In this document: one piece after another, positions 8,166-18,602 of the stretch
Position numbering within the stretch: position 1 is the first letter of the stretch
How the letters are laid out: each line of letters starts with the position of its first letter
NCBI GenBank assembly: GCA_963700955.1
Contig: CAVOZH010000009.1
Location: 124,001-188,000, forward strand
Source of the DNA: Nocardioides_C sp963700955
GTDB taxonomy: Bacteria; Actinomycetota; Actinomycetes; Propionibacteriales; Nocardioidaceae
Length of the DNA: 64,000 bases
Direction of reading: 5' to 3'
Notes under the pieces: generated by a model
Told to the model about the DNA's origin: nothing
Databases searched by the model: none
The model's input: the letters and a program-made list of their open reading frames with translations, nothing else
Made by a program: the position numbers and the translations under genes

Positions 8166-9887
8166 GTGAGCAACGATCCAGAGTTCCGCTACTCCGACCT
8201 CCTCCCGACCGGCAAGGACGACACGCCGTACCGGCTGCTGACCACCGAAGGGGTCAGCACGTTCGAGGTGGACGGCCGTACCTTCCTCAAGGTGGAGCCG
8301 GAGGCGCTGCGTCTGCTCACGGCGGAGGCGATGCACGACATCGCGCACTACCTGCGCCCGGCCCACCTCGCGCAGCTGCGCCGGATCATCGACGACCCCG
8401 AGGCCAGCGGCAACGACCGCTTCGTCGCCCTCGACCTCCTCAAGAACGTCAACATCTCCGCGGGCGGCGTGCTGCCGATGTGCCAGGACACCGGCACCGC
8501 GATCGTCATGGGCAAGAAGTCCGAGGGCGTCCTCACGGGCGCCGACGACGGCGAGTGGATCAGCCGGGGCGTGTACGACGCCTACACCGAGCTGAACCTG
8601 CGCTACTCCCAGCTCGCGCCGCTGACGATGTGGGAGGAGAAGAACACCGGCACGAACCTGCCGGCGCAAATCGAGTTGTATGCCGCCCCCACGACGTCGT
8701 CAGGTGCACCAGGCAGCAAGGAAGATCCTTCGTACAAGTTCCTGTTCATGGCCAAGGGCGGTGGCTCGGCGAACAAGTCGTTCCTGTTCCAGGAGACCAA
8801 GGCCGTCTTGAACCCCAAGCGCATGCTGGAGTTCCTCGACGAGAAGATCCGCTCGCTCGGCACGGCCGCGTGCCCGCCGTACCACCTCGCGGTCGTCGTC
8901 GGCGGCACGTCCGCGGAGTTCGCGCTGAAGACCGCGAAGTACGCCTCGGCGCACTACCTCGACAACCTCCCCACGTCCGGCGACCTGAGTGCTCACGGGT
9001 TCCGGGACCTCGAGCTGGAGGAGGAGGTCTTCAAGCTCACCCAGTCGTTCGGCATCGGTGCACAGTTCGGCGGGAAGTACTTCTGCCACGACGTCCGCGT
9101 GGTGCGTCTCCCCCGCCACGGCGCCTCCTGCCCGGTGGCGATCGCGGTGTCCTGCTCGGCTGACCGGCAGGCGCTCGGGAAGATCACCGCCGAGGGCGTC
9201 TTCCTCGAGGAGCTCGACCGGGACCCCGCGAAGTACCTCCCGGAGACGACCGACGAGAAGCTCGCCGACGAAGGTATGGGCGACGTCGTTCCTGTTGATC
9301 TGAACCGGCCGATGGCGGAGATTCGCGCGGAGCTGTCGAAGTACCCGGTCAAGACCCGGCTCTCCCTCACCGGCCCGCTCGTCGTGGCGCGCGACATCGC
9401 GCACGCGAAGATCAAGGAGCGCCTCGACGCCGGCGAGCCGATGCCGCAGTACATGAAGGACCACGCGGTGTACTACGCCGGCCCCGCCAAGACGCCCCAG
9501 GGCTACGCGTCAGGCTCCTTCGGGCCGACCACCGCCGGCAGGATGGACTCGTACGTCGACCAGTTCCAGGCCGCGGGCGGGTCGATGGTGATGCTCGCCA
9601 AGGGCAACCGGTCGGCCCAGGTCACGCGTGCCTGCGACACCCACGGCGGCTTCTACCTCGGCTCGATCGGCGGGCCGGCGGCACGTCTCGCGCAGGACTG
9701 CATCCGGTCGGTCGACGTGCTCGAGTACCCCGAGCTCGGCATGGAGGCGGTCTGGAAGATCGAGGTCGAGGACTTCCCGGCCTTCATCGTCGTGGACGAC
9801 AAGGGCAACGACTTCTTCGCCGACCCGGCCGGCCAGACGACCGTGCCCCTGAGCGGCATCCGGGTCCGTTCGGCCGAGCGAGCCTGA
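8166..9887 (+). CDS. Class I fumarate hydratase (iron-sulphur, two-domain fused form)
   Basis: This is a 573-residue single-chain class I fumarase carrying both the alpha (TtdA-like) and beta (TtdB-like) domains. The motif M-C-Q-D-T-G-T-A near residue 108 and conserved Cys in G-T-A-A-C-P-P and in the S-F-G-I-G-x-Q-F-G-G-K-Y-F-C-H-D segment are the expected 4Fe-4S ligand positions. The C-terminal K-G-N-R-S...C-x-x-H-G-G-F-Y-L-G-S-I-G-G block is the beta-domain active-site signature. It interconverts fumarate and L-malate in the TCA cycle and is oxygen-sensitive. GTG 8166 is chosen as the start because the conserved N-terminus begins right after it. A class II, iron-free fumarase lies ~0.9 kb downstream, so the organism has both types side by side. 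Confidence 0.93.
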   Translation: MSNDPEFRYSDLLPTGKDDTPYRLLTTEGVSTFEVDGRTFLKVEPEALRLLTAEAMHDIAHYLRPAHLAQLRRIIDDPEASGNDRFVALDLLKNVNISAGGVLPMCQDTGTAIVMGKKSEGVLTGADDGEWISRGVYDAYTELNLRYSQLAPLTMWEEKNTGTNLPAQIELYAAPTTSSGAPGSKEDPSYKFLFMAKGGGSANKSFLFQETKAVLNPKRMLEFLDEKIRSLGTAACPPYHLAVVVGGTSAEFALKTAKYASAHYLDNLPTSGDLSAHGFRDLELEEEVFKLTQSFGIGAQFGGKYFCHDVRVVRLPRHGASCPVAIAVSCSADRQALGKITAEGVFLEELDRDPAKYLPETTDEKLADEGMGDVVPVDLNRPMAEIRAELSKYPVKTRLSLTGPLVVARDIAHAKIKERLDAGEPMPQYMKDHAVYYAGPAKTPQGYASGSFGPTTAGRMDSYVDQFQAAGGSMVMLAKGNRSAQVTRACDTHGGFYLGSIGGPAARLAQDCIRSVDVLEYPELGMEAVWKIEVEDFPAFIVVDDKGNDFFADPAGQTTVPLSGIRVRSAERA

Positions 9888-9906
9888 CCACGCCCGCCGT
9901 CCCCGC

Positions 9907-9965
9907 GACGGCTCTTCACAAGCGTTGTAGACGCATCCCCAGCGGTATGCCGCTTGTGGACCGTC
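9907..9965 (+). terminator. Compound hairpin after class I fumarase
   Basis: Outer arms GACGG/CCGTC and inner arms CACAAGCG/CGCTTGTG fold over a 26-nt loop that itself holds a GCAT/ATGC pair. It starts 20 bp after the fumarase stop. It is either a terminator or a structured untranslated region; no U-tract follows. Confidence 0.45.
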
Positions 9966-10072
9966 CATAACCCCGCGTTACAAGAATACGGCGAGGGCGA
10001 CCGACGCCGGAGCCGGGGCGGCGAGGGAGCGCGGGCAGGTTTGGCGGGGACCCGTCCGAGGTAAGGAGCGGC

Positions 10073-10762
10073 GTGAAGTACACCGAGGTGGCGCGAGCCC
10101 AGTCCCCGCGCGGCGAGATCGTGCTGCGTGAACGGCGCGACCCCGAAGCGGGACCGAGCGCGCCCGTCGTACTCGAGCTGAGGGTGAACGGCGTGTTCGT
10201 GATGGACACGTTCGAGACCAGCAGCGAGAAGGGTCTGGCGAGCGCCGCCCTGAAGCAGGTCGAGAGCCCCCGCGAGGTCGTCATCGGCGGTCTCGGCCTC
10301 GGCTTCACCGCCCACGAGGTGCTCGCGGACCATCGCGTGGAGAAGCTGGTCGTGGTCGAGATCGAGGACGCGATCGTCCAATGGATGCGCGACGGGACCG
10401 TGCCCCACGGGCCGGCGTACCTCGCCGACGAGCGGGTCACCGTGGTCACCGCCGACATCCGGACGGCGATCGCCGAGGCCACTCCGGCGTCCTACGACCT
10501 GGTCCTTCTCGACGTCGACAACGGCCCCGGCTTCCTGGTCCACGACGACAACGAGGCGGTGTACCAGGGCCACTTCCTCCGGCAGACGAAGGAGTGCCTG
10601 CGCCCGGGCGGCGCGCTCGTCATCTGGTCCGCCGCGGAGTCCCCGACGCTCCAGGCCGAGATGCAGGAGGTCTTCGGCAACGCCGTGCCCGTGCCGTACG
10701 ACGTCACGCTGCAGAGCCGCGACGAGCACTACTGGGTCTACCTCGCGCGCAAGAGGGCATAG
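10073..10762 (+). CDS. Spermidine-synthase-like / PAPT-fold methyltransferase-like protein
   Basis: This 229-residue Rossmann-fold protein resembles spermidine-synthase-like proteins. The nucleotide-binding loop is I-G-G-L-G-L-G-F-T, followed by an acidic strand V-V-V-E-I-E-D and a later D-L-V-L-L-D-V-D-N-G-P. The spermidine-synthase catalytic tyrosine/aspartate environment is only partly present and the N-terminal beta-hairpin domain is short. It may therefore be a related methyltransferase rather than a true aminopropyltransferase. The GTG start at 10073 has AAGGAG about 6 bases upstream. It lies between the two fumarases with a 28-bp gap to fumC, so co-transcription with fumC is likely. 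Confidence 0.75.
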   Translation: MKYTEVARAQSPRGEIVLRERRDPEAGPSAPVVLELRVNGVFVMDTFETSSEKGLASAALKQVESPREVVIGGLGLGFTAHEVLADHRVEKLVVVEIEDAIVQWMRDGTVPHGPAYLADERVTVVTADIRTAIAEATPASYDLVLLDVDNGPGFLVHDDNEAVYQGHFLRQTKECLRPGGALVIWSAAESPTLQAEMQEVFGNAVPVPYDVTLQSRDEHYWVYLARKRA

Positions 10763-10790
10763 CGACGGAGGTCCCGGGTAGGGTCCGAAC

Positions 10791-12176
10791 ATGGCTGACT
10801 TCCGCACCGAGCACGACAGCATGGGCGAGGTCGAGGTCCCGGCAGAGGCGCTCTGGCGGGCTCAGACCCAGCGGGCCGTGGAGAACTTCCCGATCAGCGG
10901 CAGCACCCTGGAGCACGCGCACGTCCAGGCGATCGCACACGTGAAGGCCGCGGCGGCGAAGGTGAACGCCGAGCTCGGCGTCGTCGACCGGGACATGGCC
11001 GACGCGATCATCGCCGCCGCGGACGAGATCGTCGACGGGCAGCACCTCGACCACTTCCCGGTCGACGTCTTCCAGACCGGCTCCGGCACGTCGTCGAACA
11101 TGAACATGAACGAGGTGCTCGCCTCACTGGCCACGAAGGCACTCGGCCGCGACGTGCACCCGAACGACCACGTCAACGCCAGCCAGTCGAGCAACGACAC
11201 GTTCCCGACCTCCATCCACGTCGCCGCGGTCACCGCCACCACCCGAGACCTCGTACCTGCCCTCGACCACCTCGCCCGGGTGCTGGAGCGGAGGGCGGCG
11301 GAGTTCGCGGACGTGGTGAAGGCCGGACGGACGCACCTGATGGACGCGACGCCGGTGATGCTCGGCCAGGAGTTCTCCGGCTACGCAGCCGCGATGCGCC
11401 TCGGGATCGAACGGCTGGAGGCGGCGCTGCCGCGGGTCGCCGAGCTGCCACTGGGCGGTACGGCGGTCGGCACCGGGATCAACACCCCGGAGGGCTTCGC
11501 GCCGCGGGTCATCGAAGAGCTGTCCGGTCGAACCGGCCTGTACTTCACCGAGGCACGTAACCACTTCGAGGCCCAGGGCGCCCGCGACGCGCTCGTCGAG
11601 CTCTCCGGCATGGTGCGCACCATCGCGGTCAGCCTGACCAAGATCTGCAACGACCTGCGCTGGATGTCGTCGGGTCCCCGCACCGGTCTCGCGGAGATCA
11701 ACCTGCCCGACCTCCAGCCCGGCTCGAGCATCATGCCCGGCAAGGTCAACCCGGTCCTGCCCGAGGCGACGCTGATGGTGTGCGCGCAGGTGATCGGCAA
11801 CGACGCGACGGTGGCCACTGCGGGGGCGTCCGGAAGCTTCGAGCTCAACGTGATGATGCCGGTGATGGCCCGCAACCTGCTGGAGTCGGTGCGGCTGTTG
11901 AGCACCAGTACCCGGCTGCTCGCCGACCGGTGCATCGCTGGGATCACCCCGAACACCGAGCGGATGCGCACCTACGCGGAGTCCTCGCCGTCGGTGGTCA
12001 CCCCGCTCAACCGCTACATCGGCTACGAGAACGCCGCGAAGGTCGCGAAGACCGCGCTGGCAGAGCAGAAGACGATCAAGCAGGTGGTGCTGGAGATGGG
12101 GTACGTCGAACGGGGTGACCTCACCGAGGAGCAGCTCGACAACGCGCTCGACGTTGCGAGCATGACCCACCCCTGA
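10791..12176 (+). CDS. fumC: Class II fumarate hydratase
   Basis: This 461-residue protein belongs to the aspartase/fumarase superfamily. The signature G-S-S-I-M-P-G-K-V-N-P lies near residue 315, with its Ser as the catalytic acid/base. The conserved segments S-G-T-S-S-N-M-N-x-N-E near residue 100 and T-H-L-M-D-A-T-P are also present. It catalyses the reversible hydration of fumarate to L-malate without a metal cluster. The length is exactly that of FumC. The start is ATG 10791, where the domain begins. It probably gives oxygen-robust activity alongside the iron-sulphur enzyme at 8166-9887. Confidence 0.95.
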   Translation: MADFRTEHDSMGEVEVPAEALWRAQTQRAVENFPISGSTLEHAHVQAIAHVKAAAAKVNAELGVVDRDMADAIIAAADEIVDGQHLDHFPVDVFQTGSGTSSNMNMNEVLASLATKALGRDVHPNDHVNASQSSNDTFPTSIHVAAVTATTRDLVPALDHLARVLERRAAEFADVVKAGRTHLMDATPVMLGQEFSGYAAAMRLGIERLEAALPRVAELPLGGTAVGTGINTPEGFAPRVIEELSGRTGLYFTEARNHFEAQGARDALVELSGMVRTIAVSLTKICNDLRWMSSGPRTGLAEINLPDLQPGSSIMPGKVNPVLPEATLMVCAQVIGNDATVATAGASGSFELNVMMPVMARNLLESVRLLSTSTRLLADRCIAGITPNTERMRTYAESSPSVVTPLNRYIGYENAAKVAKTALAEQKTIKQVVLEMGYVERGDLTEEQLDNALDVASMTHP

Positions 12177-12185
12177 GGGCGGCGC

Positions 12186-12830
12186 TCAGTACCAGCGGTT
12201 GGCCTGCTTGAACTCCCAGGCGGAGCACGCCGTGCCGTAGGAGCTCTTGATGTACTCCAGGCCCCAGCGGATCTGGCTGACGGGGTTGGTCATGTAGTCG
12301 GCCGGGATGTTGTCGTGGGTGCCGCCGAGAAGCGCCTGCGGGATGCCGTAGGCCGTCGACGACGGGTTGTCGGCGTGCGGGTCCCAGTCGCTCTCGCTCA
12401 TCCACAGGGAGTCCAGGCAGCTGAACTCGTCCTCCGAGAAGCCGTACTCCGGCATGAGCCGCCGGGCGATCTCGCGCGGGTCCTGGCTGGCGAGGTCCTC
12501 GGTGTGCGTGACCTGACCGCCCGATGGCTGGTCGGCGAGGGCTTTCTTCTTGTCCTGGGACGTGCGCCGGTCGGAGCGGCTCACGTCCACCGCACGGTCG
12601 TCGAGGGACGCGCCGGCGGGCTGGTCAGCGCGCGCAGCCTGGGCAGCGGCGACTGTGGATGCCGCGGCGTCCGCCGGAGCGCTGTCCTTGGCGGCCACGC
12701 CGCCGCTCACCGCGATGCCTGTGGCGGCCACGGCGATACCGGAGTAGGTCACCGACTTGCGCAGGCTCGACTTCAGCGCTGGCTCGGTCGGTGCGTCCCG
12801 ATGCTTCGGAACGTACTTTGCTTTTGGCAC
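12186..12830 (-). CDS. Secreted lytic-transglycosylase-like cell-wall protein
   Basis: This is a 214-residue exported protein. A basic, Lys-rich N-terminus is followed by a hydrophobic segment (about 30-48) ending in an Ala-rich stretch, then a low-complexity linker. The C-terminal ~90 residues hold an SLT-type goose-lysozyme fold: the catalytic Glu in W-M-S-E-S-D-W-D-P, then S-S-T-A-Y-G-I-P-Q-A, P-V-S-Q-I-R-W-G-L-E-Y-I and S-A-W-E-F. This composition is common for actinobacterial proteins that cleave peptidoglycan glycan strands and resembles resuscitation-factor relatives, though no LysM domain is present. The start is GTG 12830 with only a weak GCGAGAA ribosome site. I looked for a cyclic-di-AMP riboswitch upstream and did not find its core motifs. 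Confidence 0.8.
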   Translation of the reverse strand: MPKAKYVPKHRDAPTEPALKSSLRKSVTYSGIAVAATGIAVSGGVAAKDSAPADAAASTVAAAQAARADQPAGASLDDRAVDVSRSDRRTSQDKKKALADQPSGGQVTHTEDLASQDPREIARRLMPEYGFSEDEFSCLDSLWMSESDWDPHADNPSSTAYGIPQALLGGTHDNIPADYMTNPVSQIRWGLEYIKSSYGTACSAWEFKQANRWY

Positions 12831-13004
12831 AGGCGTTCTCGCAGGGGTTGACTACAGGTTGCTGCACGTCGTGGGTGGACGAACAAGTGGATCACGATGC
12901 CGGACTTATCCGGGCCGATGCAACTTAGCAAGGGTTTGTGCGAGGTAAGTCACTAGGGGGCATTTGTGTCTGCAGACAGGCTTCCCGGAACCCCCGGACA
13001 CCAA

Positions 13005-13044
13005 ACCGGCTTCCCCTGTGACCCTCGCCCCAGGGGAAGCCGGT
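13005..13044 (-). terminator. Terminator hairpin of phoH
   Basis: A perfect 14-bp inverted repeat (ACCGGCTTCCCCTG and its complement) surrounds a 12-nt loop. It starts 12 bp past the phoH stop. In the minus direction a short T-run follows. It separates phoH from the secreted transglycosylase-like gene. Confidence 0.85.
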
Positions 13045-13055
13045 CTGTACCGCCG

Positions 13056-14399
13056 TCAGAGTGTCACGTGCTCGAGCATCTCCGTCACCAGTGCCGCGAT
13101 GGGTGAGCGCTCCGAGCGGGTGAGTGTCACGTGCGAGAAGAGCGGGTGCCCCTTGAGGCGCTCCACCACCGCCACCACGCCGTCGTGACGTCCCACTCGG
13201 AGGTTGTCACGCTGCGCGACATCGTGGGTGAGGACGACCTTGCTGTTCGCCCCGATCCGCGAGAGCACCGTGAGGAGCACGTTGCGCTCGAGGGACTGGG
13301 CCTCGTCGACGATGACGTAGGCATCGTGGAGCGAGCGTCCGCGGATGTGGGTCAGGGGGAGCACCTCGAGCATCCCGCGGTCCATCACCTCGTCTATCAC
13401 GTCAGGTGAGGTGAGCGCTCCGAGCGTGTCGAAGACCGCCTGCGCCCACGGCGACATCTTCTCCGACTCGCTGCCGGGGAGGTAGCCGAGCTCTTGGCCC
13501 CCCACGGCGAACAGCGGGCGGAAGACGACCACCTTCTTGTGCTGCCCGCGCTCCATGACCGCCTCGAGGCCGGCGCACAGGGCCATCGCCGACTTGCCCG
13601 TGCCGGCCCGGCCACCGAGGGAGACGATCCCGACGTCCGGGTCGAGCAGCATCTCCAGCGCGATGCGCTGCTCGGCCGAGCGTCCGTGCACCCCGAAGGC
13701 CTCACGGTCACCGCGCACGAGGTGCACGCGCTTGTCGGCCTTGACCCGTCCGAGCGCGCTCCCCCGCTCGGACAGCAGCACCAGCCCGGTGTGGCAGGGC
13801 AGCTCGCGGGCGTCGGCGAGGTCGAGCACGCCGTCGTCGTACAGCTCGTCGATGTCGCTCCCGGCGACCTCCAGCTCGGCCATCCCGGTCCACCCCGACT
13901 CGACGGCGAGCTCGGCGCGGTACTCCTCCGCGTCGAGGCCCACGGCCGAGGCCTTGATCCTCAGCGGAAGGTCCTTGGAGACGAGGGTGACCAGTCGACC
14001 CTCGTTGGCGAGGTTGCGCGCCACCGCGAGGATCCGGGTGTCGTTGTCGCCGAGCCTGAAGCCGGAGGGGAGCGACTCGGGGTCGGTGTGGTTGAGCTCG
14101 ACGCGGATCGTGCCTCCGAGCTCGGAGACGGGCACCGGCTCGTCGAGGCGGCCGTGCAGCACCCGGAGCTCGTCGAGCATCCGGAGGGAGGCGCGGGCGA
14201 AGTACCCCAGCTCGGGGTGATGACGCTTGCCTTCGAGCTCGGTGATCACGACGACCGGCAACACGACCTCGTGCTCCTCGAACCGGCGCAGGGCACCGGG
14301 GTCGGCCAACAGCACGCTGGTGTCCAGGACGAAGGTCCGGACCTCCTGCTTCGTGGGCGTCGTGCTCTTCCGGCGAGTGGTGCTCTTGCTTGCTCCCAC
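13056..14399 (-). CDS. PIN domain / PhoH-family ATPase (PhoH2 type)
   Basis: This 447-residue protein fuses an N-terminal PIN domain to a PhoH ATPase. The PIN domain has acidic residues in V-L-D-T-S-V-L-L, T-E-L-E and G-D-N-D-T-R-I-L. The ATPase has Walker A G-R-A-G-T-G-K-S-A near residue 258 and Walker B Y-V-I-V-D-E-A-Q-S. Such PhoH2 proteins are RNA-unwinding RNases, and the PIN acidic set looks complete. The first 15 residues are Lys/Thr/Ser-rich and disordered. It has its own terminator 12 bp downstream and stands as a single transcript. Confidence 0.92.
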   Translation of the reverse strand: MGASKSTTRRKSTTPTKQEVRTFVLDTSVLLADPGALRRFEEHEVVLPVVVITELEGKRHHPELGYFARASLRMLDELRVLHGRLDEPVPVSELGGTIRVELNHTDPESLPSGFRLGDNDTRILAVARNLANEGRLVTLVSKDLPLRIKASAVGLDAEEYRAELAVESGWTGMAELEVAGSDIDELYDDGVLDLADARELPCHTGLVLLSERGSALGRVKADKRVHLVRGDREAFGVHGRSAEQRIALEMLLDPDVGIVSLGGRAGTGKSAMALCAGLEAVMERGQHKKVVVFRPLFAVGGQELGYLPGSESEKMSPWAQAVFDTLGALTSPDVIDEVMDRGMLEVLPLTHIRGRSLHDAYVIVDEAQSLERNVLLTVLSRIGANSKVVLTHDVAQRDNLRVGRHDGVVAVVERLKGHPLFSHVTLTRSERSPIAALVTEMLEHVTL

Positions 14400-14639
14400 A
14401 GCTACGTCCCCTCGCGGACCGACGCACGCACTCAGCGCCCCGGTCCTAGATTCTCGCGTTGGACCGGGACCGGGCCCGAAAGTCCGAGTGCAGACTTCCG
14501 GCTCTGACGTGGTCGTGACTGCTCACGAACGGGCCTCCCGACACGGCTGGCTTCCCTCCTGCCGTTGCCATGAAGGTACGACGACCAGGGCTCTCGCGCG
14601 AGCGACACGCCCGAATCCGGGGTAAGGGTGGCGAACCGG

Positions 14640-15416
14640 TCAGGCCCCGAAGCGACGCTCCCGCTCGGCGTAGGCCCGGAGTGCGCGCAGGAAGTCGACG
14701 CGGCGGAAGTCGGGCCAGTAGGCCTCGCAGAAGTAGAACTCGCTGTGCGCGCTCTGCCAGAGCAGGAAGCCCCCGAGCCGCTGCTCTCCTGAGGTGCGGA
14801 TGACGAGATCCGGGTCGGGCTGGCCCTTGGTGTACAGGTGCTCGGCGATGTGCTCCACGTCGATGATCTCGGCGAGCTCCTCGATCGAGGTCCCCTGCGA
14901 GGCGTGCTCCTGCAGCAGCGACCGGACCGCGTCGGCGATCTCGCGGCGCCCGCCGTACCCGACGGCCACGTTGACGATCAGCCCGTCCACGTCGCGGGTC
15001 TCGTCGGCGGCCTCCTTGAGGCGCCGCGCGGTGGCAGCCGGGAGCAGGTCGAGCGCACCGACGGGGTTGAGCCGCCACCGACGCGACGCAGCGAGGTCGG
15101 CGACCACGTCCTCGATGATCTCGAGCAGGTCGGCGAGCTCACCGGACGGGCGGTTGAGGTTGTCGGTGGAGAGCAGCCACAGCGTGACCACCTCGACGCC
15201 GACCTCCTCGCACCATTCGAGCAGCGGGGAGATGTTGGCGGCGCCGGCGCGGTGGCCCGAGGCGACGTCGGCGCCGACCGCTTTGGCCCAGCGCCGGTTG
15301 CCGTCGAGCATCACTCCGACGTGCTTGGGCAGACGGTCGGACGGCAGGCGCCGTGCCAGGCGTGCTTCGTACGCCGGGTAGAGCACCTTTCGGATACCGG
15401 ATTTCCAGTCAGCCAC
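14640..15416 (-). CDS. Isoprenyl (polyprenyl diphosphate) transferase, Z-type
   Basis: This is a 258-residue cis-prenyltransferase. The catalytic block V-M-L-D-G-N-R-R-W-A-K near residue 35 holds the essential Asp. The family motifs S-T-D-N-L-N-R and D-L-V-I-R-T-S-G-E-Q-R-L-G-G-F-L-L-W are present. It condenses isopentenyl diphosphate onto an allylic primer in cis, making polyprenyl diphosphates for cell-wall carriers. Actinobacteria usually carry two paralogues (short- and long-chain), and sequence alone does not tell which this is. The start is GTG 15416 (V-A-D-W-K-S-G); the upstream frame is out of family. It is divergent from the HlyIII gene with a 75-bp shared promoter region. Confidence 0.92.
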   Translation of the reverse strand: MADWKSGIRKVLYPAYEARLARRLPSDRLPKHVGVMLDGNRRWAKAVGADVASGHRAGAANISPLLEWCEEVGVEVVTLWLLSTDNLNRPSGELADLLEIIEDVVADLAASRRWRLNPVGALDLLPAATARRLKEAADETRDVDGLIVNVAVGYGGRREIADAVRSLLQEHASQGTSIEELAEIIDVEHIAEHLYTKGQPDPDLVIRTSGEQRLGGFLLWQSAHSEFYFCEAYWPDFRRVDFLRALRAYAERERRFGA

Positions 15417-15491
15417 GGCACAACAGCCTACCGGTGACGTGCAGCGCATTTCCTTGATCGGGCCGACGGGTGCACCGGTAGCGTTCGACAC

Positions 15492-16223
15492 ATGGCGTCC
15501 CACGAGCAGAACCCCGAACCAGAGGCCGTGAGCGCTCCGACCGAAGCGGCCGAGCACGTGCGCGAACACGTCCGCGAGGTGCTGGTCGAGGTCAAGCCGA
15601 AGCTGCGCGGCTGGCTTCACGCCGCGACGGCGCCGCTCACTCTGGCCGCCGGGATCGTCCTGATCGCCCTCTCCCCCGACTCGGCGACCCGGATCGGCTC
15701 GGCGATCTTCGCCGCCTCGGCGCTCGTCCTGTTCACGGTCTCGGCGGTCTATCACCGAGGGACCTGGTCGCCGAGGGCATGGGCCTTCCTCCGGCGGTTC
15801 GACCACGCCAACATCTTCCTGCTGATCGCGGGCAGCTACACGCCGTTCACGCTGTTGCTCCTCGAGGGTCGCGACCGCACGGTCCTCCTGACCGTGGTCT
15901 GGGTCGGGGCCGCTCTGGGGATTCTGTTCCGGATCTTCTGGGCGGGGGCGCCACGGTGGCTCTACGTCCCGATCTACATCGGGCTCGGCTGGGCAGCGGT
16001 CTTCTACTTCTCCGCCTTCGTCGAGAACGCCGGCACCGCCGTGCTGACCTTGATGGTCGTCGGCGGCGGTCTCTACACGCTCGGCGGCGTCGTCTACGGC
16101 CTGAAGCGGCCGGACCCGTCGCCGCCCTGGTTCGGCTTCCACGAGGTCTTCCACACCCTGACGATCGCGGCCTTCATCACGCACTATGTCGGCATCTCGA
16201 TCGCGACGTACTCGCTTCGCTAG
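15492..16223 (+). CDS. HlyIII/TrhA family seven-helix membrane protein
   Basis: This 243-residue protein has a ~40-residue charged N-terminal tail and seven predicted membrane helices. PAQR/HlyIII metal-site residues are visible: S-A-V-Y-H-R in helix 2, the R-F-D-H-A-N-I-F segment, and the late H-E-V-F-H-T-L (His-x3-His). Together these form the family's zinc-coordinating Ser/His/Asp set. Relatives are called hemolysin III, but in bacteria the role is probably membrane-energetics or lipid homeostasis. Zn-dependent amidase activity has been proposed for the superfamily. Confidence 0.9.
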   Translation: MASHEQNPEPEAVSAPTEAAEHVREHVREVLVEVKPKLRGWLHAATAPLTLAAGIVLIALSPDSATRIGSAIFAASALVLFTVSAVYHRGTWSPRAWAFLRRFDHANIFLLIAGSYTPFTLLLLEGRDRTVLLTVVWVGAALGILFRIFWAGAPRWLYVPIYIGLGWAAVFYFSAFVENAGTAVLTLMVVGGGLYTLGGVVYGLKRPDPSPPWFGFHEVFHTLTIAAFITHYVGISIATYSLR

Positions 16224-16335
16224 ACCGCCTGGACCCTTCACCACAAAACGCCCATCGGGGGCTTCACTTCGGCCTAATCCGGAGTTACCGTCGAAGCATC
16301 AAGAAAACAGCTTGATCGAGACGGAGGTGTTGCCT

Positions 16336-16380
16336 ATGACTACACCCTCACGATCGCATCTCGAGCCTGAAGGCCCGTGA
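16336..16380 (+). CDS. Candidate 14-residue small protein or leader peptide
   Basis: An ATG preceded 6 bases upstream by a strong GGAGGTG ribosome site opens a 14-codon frame, MTTPSRSHLEPEGP, followed by TGA. Twenty bases later a perfect 11-bp hairpin (16401-16431) ends the unit. The combination of strong ribosome site, tiny ORF and terminator, with no downstream same-strand gene, suggests a stand-alone small ORF rather than an attenuator of a following gene. There is no homology evidence beyond this and I do not recognise the peptide. Confidence 0.5.
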   Translation: MTTPSRSHLEPEGP

Positions 16381-16400
16381 AGCAGAAAGCTGAACCACGA

Positions 16401-16431
16401 AGAAGGGGAAGGCCTCGCGTCTTCCCCTTCT
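16401..16431. terminator. Intrinsic-type hairpin between small ORF and YyaL-like gene
   Basis: Perfect 11-bp arms AGAAGGGGAAG/CTTCCCCTTCT enclose a 9-nt loop. It lies between the small ORF at 16336 and the 3' end of the minus-strand gene at 16451, so it can serve both strands. Confidence 0.75.
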
Positions 16432-16450
16432 CCGCGTCCTGGGGCCCTTC

Positions 16451-18478
<2,028 letters not shown>

Positions 18479-18602
18479 TCGCTTCTCCCGTCAGGCAGGT
18501 CCAGTGGGCGATCTGTCGATTGTCACGGGTGTGCACAGGCACCCTCGGCACCGTGCCCGGACGTGGTCACGACAAACGCAGCCCGAAGGCACGCAGGCAT
18601 GG

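Noticed and set aside
12831..13004. Cyclic-di-AMP (ydaO) riboswitch upstream of the secreted transglycosylase-like gene
   Set aside because: Such riboswitches are common before actinobacterial cell-wall hydrolase genes, but the conserved core segments are not present on the minus strand; only a short CCGGA/TCCGG hairpin is seen.
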